Positions 59,283 to 64,000 of a DNA stretch of 64,000 nt are shown in pieces. A model generated the notes under the pieces. That model did not search any database and was not told where the DNA came from. It worked only from the letters and a program-made list of their open reading frames with translations. The position numbers and the translations under genes were made by a program. The stretch is taken from the NCBI GenBank assembly GCA_032718565.1, contig JAVGVS010000662.1:1-64000 (forward strand), written 5' to 3'. Numbering within the stretch: position 1 is the first letter of the stretch; each line of letters begins with the position of its first letter. Source of the stretch: Distichodus sexfasciatus (lineage: Eukaryota > Chordata > Actinopteri > Characiformes > Distichodontidae).

Positions 59283-59595
59283 AGTGCGGCACAGCGAGAA
59301 GATCCTGGGTTCCATCCCTGGGCTGGCCGTAGGGCCTTTCTTTGTGGAGTTTGTTTTCTCAGGGTGCTCTGTTTTCCTTCCACAGTCCAAAAGCATGCAG
59401 TTTAGGTTGACTGGTTATGCTAAATTGCCCTCATAAGATATGAGTGTGTTTGTGTGAGTGTGCCCTGTGGAGTGTTGCTGTATGCCCAGGGTTGGTCCCT
59501 GTGTCACGCCCAAAGTCCCGGGAAAGGCTCTGGTGCTCGTGACCTCGATAGGGATTAGGCAATTCAGATAACGAACGAATGAATGAATGAATAAT
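59283..59595 (+). repeat. tRNA-derived SINE, family S copy 5
   Basis: GCGGCACAGCGAGAAGATCC, B box GGGTTCCATCC, body GGCCTTTCTTTGTGGAGTTT, then a GAATGAATGAATGA tail. Antisense to igdcc3. Confidence 0.85.
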
Positions 59596-59709
59596 GTCAT
59601 TTAATCCAGGATGATTTTTAAGCAAAAATTAATATTATTGCAATATTGTATATATATATATATGTTTTGAGGCCAACATGTCCTTTACTTTTAACAAAAA
59701 GTATTGAAC

Positions 59710-60229
59710 TGTCATGACCCCCCTGGACTTTAGCCATAACAGCCCCTGGACATTTGTTAAGCGGCCAGCAGATGCCGCCATTGTTTGTTTCTTGTGTTCA
59801 GTCCTGTCTCGTGCTTCATGTCAGTCAAAGTCTTTGTCCCACCTTTCTATTGTATCTGATTGGTAGAGCACTGTTCATTAGTTTGTGCATCTGGTTGTTG
59901 TTTGCTTGGGCCAGCCCCCTGTTTTGATTTGTTGCCACTTCATTGGTTTTCCCTGATTATTTTATGATTGCTTTTTGATTGGTTCCCCTTTGTTTCATCG
60001 ATCCAGCCCCTTGTTTCTGTTTTAGGATTTAAGCTCAGTTTTCCCAGTGTTTCTTGTTGGTCCACCCTCACGCTACCATGTTGGTGTGCTACATGTTTTG
60101 TAAGTCAAAGAAGAGTCTTTTTTTTGTTTGTGGCCCTTGTGCCGGTTTTTGTTGAAGTTTTTGAATTGACAATAAATAATGGCTTGCACTGTGACCTCGC
60201 CTCATGTCATGTTGAGCTGACACGTGACA
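59710..60229 (+). mobile_element. Solo LTR, 520 bp, near-perfect 5-bp target duplication
   Basis: It begins TGTCATGACCCCCC and ends GACACGTGACA. The flanks are TGAAC (59705-59709) and TGAAT (60230-60234), agreeing at four of five. Three ATTGGT words (reverse CCAAT boxes) and a TATA-like GGATTTAAGC precede AATAAATAAT (near 60170), so promoter and poly(A) signals are in LTR order on the plus strand. It is antisense inside an igdcc3 intron, about 360 bases from an exon. No gag or pol is attached. Confidence 0.75.
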
Positions 60230-60587
60230 TGAATACTGTTTGTGCAATCACAGGACTACAATCTAATCATTTTTGTACAATTTATAATAATGCACCCGTT
60301 TGGCTCATCATCCAGCAATCAGCCTTTGCATGGGCGGCTGAAGCAGACGCATTCCAGAACAGAACTAGATTAATCCATTTTTGGCAATTCTTTATTTAAT
60401 CACTGTGAGACTAGAATGAGATCAATTATAAACTGCTTGACGTTTGGTTGAAAAGTCAATTTTCAGCTAAACATCTAAATATATTTTGACTTATCATCTA
60501 AAAATTCATGCCTAAAAAAAAAAAAGATAAAAAATATCTGAAACAAGGCTGTAAGCCAGAAGGGACAGACTCTGAGTGTAATCTCAC

Positions 60588-60753
60588 CTGTTATTGTTCC
60601 TGAGCTTGACATGGCCTCCAGGTTCCAAAATCTGGCCATTTTTGAGCCAGGTGAGCTGAGGTGGCGGCTCGCCCTGGGCCAAGCAAGTGAAGATGGCCGT
60701 GGTGCCCACTGGGCGAGCTATAGACTGGGGAGGCTGAACAAACTCTGCTGGGG
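60588..60753 (-). CDS. igdcc3: igdcc3 exon: first half of last Ig domain (most 5' exon in window)
   Basis: Acceptor GTCTCTCCAG before CCCCAGCAG (60753), donor AATAACAG then GTGAG (60587). It starts in phase 1 and ends in phase 2, 166 bp. The peptide PAEFVQPPQSIARPVGTTAI, then FTCLAQGEPPPQLTWLKNGQ, is a textbook I-set Ig half: first Ig Cys in FTC, and the core Trp in LTWLKNG. It ends GGHVKLRNNN and joins STLTIYG in the next exon. Visible residues 1-54. The earlier three Ig domains and the signal peptide must lie beyond 64000. Confidence 0.95.
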
Positions 60754-62687
60754 CTGGAGAGACAATAACGAGAAAGAAAGATTAATCATTTCCAGAAAAC
60801 CCCAACATCTGTTTTATTTTAATTAATACTGATTAGCTTTTTTTCTCTGAATACATTCAGGCAATAATTCAATTTCACACAAAGTAATGTGAGATGAACA
60901 AAGTATCAGTAGAATTTGAGAGAGAGAGAGAGAAGCAACAGATGGCAATGAAGAGAGCAAATAAAAGAAGGAACAGAAACAGCATTTCTAAGCATGAGGC
61001 TGTTTTGATCACGTTATGAAACTGTTGCAGTGGACACATTTGCAGGCAGCAGGTCTTGGCTCAGGTTAAACCCCAGATTTCATTACCTTAATTACCTCAG
61101 TGAAAAACTGATTTGAAAGCGGGAGAGAAGGAAACAGAGAATCCATATACAACACCCAGCACCAATTAAGACTGATTAAGTGATACAGAAACAGTTCTCA
61201 GGACTGAGGGGTTTACAGTGACTTTAAAGACATTTGAAGTTCCTCCACCTTCGACTTGGAGAGAAATCTGTAAACCCCTCTCCACGTCCTGATGAGGTAG
61301 TGCCCTTTCCCTCAGCCATGTTCCATTAGCTCTAACTGACGGAGAAGCGCAGTTAATCCAATAGGCCATTACTTCATAATTAGGTTGCATTTAGTTTGGC
61401 TGGGAATTTGTGATTACCAGCCGATTAGAGGCTGCTTACTTGATATTGCAATTTCCTTTCCTGCAATTACTGCCATATCGTTTGTAGCCGTAGCCGCATT
61501 AAATGATGCATCAGCATTGACATTGGTGCTACGATAGGATTAATCATTTAGGCAATAAAGCCCTTATGGTATGGCCACAGAGCAAATCAAAGTTGCTCAG
61601 TTTGCAAACGCAGGGATGCCATTAGAGACCTATCAGAAAGAGCTGAGTAGAAATGATGCTGGTGTAAAAGAGATAAATGCAGTGACCTTCCCCTTTTCTT
61701 GTCATTTATATATGCATAAATAAAAGCAGGAAGGAGGTGGGAGGAGGAAAAAGAAAGAAAAGGACACACTTTGAAATGGAGAAATTCTATGACGCCACTT
61801 TTAAACAGCAGCTTTTCAGCTACAAGCTATGTATTATTAAAAGAAGCTAAGATAAAACCAAGTTGCTGATTCAATACAGGAGTTAACTACACTACAAGCT
61901 ACAGTGGAAAAAGCAGTAACGTGCTGTAGAATACTCCTAAAGCCAAATAATTTTTTAAAAAGTGAAACTTTTCACCAGCAGCCAACTGGACAGTCCTGTC
62001 CTGCATCTGTCTTGTGTTAAATCAGTTCTGCTAATCCACTGGTTCAATAATTTAGTATCTTGTTTGGTTGAATCACTTAGCTTCTTGTTCTTGTTCATTT
62101 AGTGTGCTTTCACACCTAGCTCATTGTTCTGGAACGTTCCCCCCGGGAGCGGTTCGTTTGGACATGTATAAACACAGCAAATGTACTCTGTGCTGGAACA
62201 AATCAACCGAGCTGAGATCGCTTGGAGAGGGTGGTCTCAGAACGCTTGCAATCGTTCCACAGGACGGTTCGTTTGCAGTGAGAACACAACTTATCCATGA
62301 TTCAACTACCCTGGGGTGCATTTCCTAACATTGTTAGTAGTTAGTGTACACTATATTAGTTGCTAAAATAGTTAGCAACTATGCTTTGGGATACACACCC
62401 CTGTATTGTCACAAACATATCCATGACCAAAACAGTGCACTGTCGCAACATTGCCACTGCCAGCCGCAAACACATTTAGCAATTTAGCAAGGGGAGCAAG
62501 ATGAGTTGTGGAGCTCCATGGAGGCAGCAGTGGGCCTACGTGAGCCTAGATGCACGGTCATATTGAGTATATGAACGCTGATAAATCCACCAAATTTCTG
62601 ACCACAAAATTGTTTGCAAATGCATAGTCTAGCAGGCATGTCAGAATCGAAATATGAACACGAATCGAAACAAAGTAATCTGAAGCC
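60754..62687 (-). other. igdcc3: igdcc3 intron (continues past the right edge); possible conserved non-coding DNA at 61150-61560
   Basis: No further Ig exon is visible up to the right edge, so this intron is at least 3.2 kb. 61150-61560 contains TTAATCC, GATTAATCAT and TAATTAGG-type homeodomain words and few repeats, so it may be conserved. A minus frame at 61166-61390 lacks the Ig Cys-Trp-Cys pattern. The stretch 62105-62300 (CTTTCACACC, GGAACG, GGTTCGTTTG) resembles a non-autonomous fish DNA element. Confidence 0.45.
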
Positions 62688-63563
62688 TGTCACGGCTGCG
62701 TCCCCCTCGCCAGTCGTCCTAGGCCCATGATCACCGGAGTTCTGACCTGGGGGTATTTGTTCTGTCCTCTGGGTTCACTTTCGGTGCCATCCCTGTTGTG
62801 TCTAGTCCACCTTGTGTGTCTACGGTTAGCCTTACCTTTCCCTGTTTCTGTGTCTTCACTTCATGCCGCCTCGGTAGTAGTCATTCCCCGTTTAGAGCGC
62901 ACCCCACTTCCACGTTTGTTGTCTGCACTGCATGCTCCCTACCTAGTAGGTTAGTGTCTGTTTAGAACACCCCCGTGTTATTCACCTGCGCCTCATTTAC
63001 TTTCAGTTTGGGATTGGTGCACTCACTCATTAGTTTGGTTGTTTAGTCTTTAACCCAGTTCGACCCGGGTCTCCCCTTGTCTGTCACCATCATAAATGCG
63101 TGTGTTTGGATGCTACGTTTGGTTTTGTTCCCGTTTCAGTATTCAGTTCACCTGGTTCTCTTGTGTTTTTTTTCCCAGGCTCGCGTCTCCCAGAAGTTCC
63201 CCGTCCGCTTTTCCTCAGAGTCTAGATCGCCTGTTTTTCGCCTCGTGGGATTTAGAGCTTCGGTTTAACGCTCTTTCTGCTTGTCCACGGAGGATTCCCC
63301 TTTTAAGGGTGTCGTGAGCTGGGAGCATGAGTCCCCCGTTATTTTGGTACTTTTGTTTTTGTCCTGTTTTGGTCCGTGTGTTTTTTTCTCTGATTTTGTC
63401 TGTATATTTTTGCCCTGGTTTCGTCACCCCGTGTCTCCTGTGGGTTTTTTTTCCCGTTTTTTCGCCCCACGTGTGACTTACCCTGCCTGCTTCCTCCTCA
63501 ATAAACTGCCTACGTTTCACCTGCAAGTGTATCCTCTGCTCCAGTTTCTACCGCGCCATGACA
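62688..63563 (+). mobile_element. Solo LTR-like element, family A copy 3 (876 bp)
   Basis: It begins TGTCACGGCTG and ends GCGCCATGACA. Shared blocks with copies 1 and 2: CTGGGTTCACTTTCGGTG, TTTAGAGCGCACCCCACTTC, CCTAGTAGGTTAGTGTCTGT, AGTTTGGGATTGGTG. AATAAA lies near 63502, about 60 bases from the end. The flanks AAGCC and AACTC agree at only 3 of 5, so no clear target duplication remains. It sits antisense in the igdcc3 intron. Confidence 0.72.
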
Positions 63564-63756
63564 AACTCTTTGTACCATTTCACTCCCTGAATCAGAGCCA
63601 AATATAGGTATGAAAGCACCGGTAGTCCCCTGTTTAGTCATGTGAGTCCACTATTACTCTAACCTGGTATTTTGGTGTGCTACATGTTGGCTTGTTCTCG
63701 AAAAAAATCAGTTTACTGTTTTGTGACCACCGTAGCTGTTTTAATTTGATATTCAA

Positions 63757-64000
63757 TAAGGCCATGTCCACACGTACACGGGTATTTCTGAAAACTGAGG
63801 TTTTTCTATGCGTTTTGGCCTTTCGTCCACACGTAAACGGCGTTTTGGGTCAGTGAAAACGGAGGTTTTTAAAAACTATGTTTCTGCATTTCGGTGTGGA
63901 CAAGAAAAACAAAGATTTTGAAAAACGGACCGTTTCGCGTCACACTGTGCGCCACTCATATGATGTCACAGTATGCGGCATGTCTACATTAGGTTTTCAT
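63757..64000. mobile_element. Probable non-autonomous DNA transposon, cut by the window edge
   Basis: GGCCATGTCCACACGTACAC, then TTTCGTCCACACGTAAACGG and TTCGGTGTGGACAAGAAAAA, is the familiar head of a vertebrate DNA element built from GTCCACACG repeats. Superfamily not determined. Confidence 0.5.

Larger units (their letters stand above)
52634..60587 (-). other. igdcc3: Large igdcc3 intron (7954 bp) inside the last Ig domain
   Basis: Donor GTGAGAT (60587) to acceptor CTTCTGCAG (52634), phase 2. It holds a roughly 600-base purine-rich plus-strand tract, several microsatellites, hAT-type debris, a SINE and a solo LTR. I found no exon in it on either strand. Long open frames at 52640-52911 and 53740-54357 come from low-complexity pyrimidine tracts. 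Confidence 0.85.

Noticed and set aside
44981..60753. PRTG, IGDCC4, DCC or NEO1 as the gene identity
   Set aside because: Those proteins have more FNIII domains before the membrane; only two fit between the last Ig and the transmembrane exon here.
61166..61390. Possible further Ig exon of igdcc3
   Set aside because: No Cys-Trp-Cys pattern, no acceptor/donor pair in a compatible phase.
1..64000. CRISPR array, bacterial operon, integrated virus or other novel system
   Set aside because: No spaced direct repeats, no compact intron-less gene set and no viral gene cluster were seen; the repeats are explained by transposons and microsatellites.

Overview
This 64-kb window is vertebrate nuclear DNA, almost certainly from a teleost fish. 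It is intron-split and gene-poor, full of (CA)n, (CT)n and (GA)n microsatellites, and carries tRNA-derived SINEs, L2/CR1-type LINE remnants, Gypsy-type LTR debris, Tc1/IS630-type transposase fossils and hAT-like elements of the kinds that fill teleost genomes. I saw no bacterial operon, CRISPR array, rRNA or functional tRNA. The species cannot be named from what is visible.

One gene is well supported: the 3' half of igdcc3 (PUNC), a cell-surface protein of the DCC/neogenin immunoglobulin superfamily, on the minus strand. Eight coding exons lie between 60753 and 44981. In transcript order they encode the last Ig domain (two exons), FNIII-1 (sharing an exon with the Ig domain, then a second exon), FNIII-2 (two exons), a juxtamembrane plus transmembrane exon, and two cytoplasmic exons ending in TGA. 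All splice phases agree, so the eight exons join into one frame of 453 complete codons plus a split first codon. Exactly two FNIII domains before the membrane points to IGDCC3 rather than PRTG, IGDCC4, DCC or NEO1. The signal peptide and the first three Ig domains must lie beyond the right edge. The introns hold a solo LTR, SINEs, an inverted SINE pair and long pyrimidine tracts next to splice acceptors.

At the left edge (about 1-1050, plus strand) is what looks like the last exon of an unrecognised gene: one membrane segment, a short charged tail, a stop codon at 285-287, and a 3' UTR with AATAAA at 1030.

From 1.1 to 26 kb the DNA is mostly transposon debris: a SINE, a 0.9-kb LTR-like element, a Tc1/IS630-type transposase fossil, a shuffled Gypsy element, an inverted-repeat element, a hAT-type element with a perfect 8-bp target duplication, two solo LTRs with perfect 5-bp target duplications, a Penelope-like endonuclease scrap, and a nearly full-length but dead L2-type LINE (23.2-25.9 kb). 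From 26 to 44.9 kb I see no coding gene; this stretch lies downstream of igdcc3 and may hold its 3' UTR and regulatory DNA. I found no previously undescribed biological system. The most informative items are the LTR structures with target duplications, the intronic SINE hairpin, and the use of microsatellites as splice-acceptor tracts.
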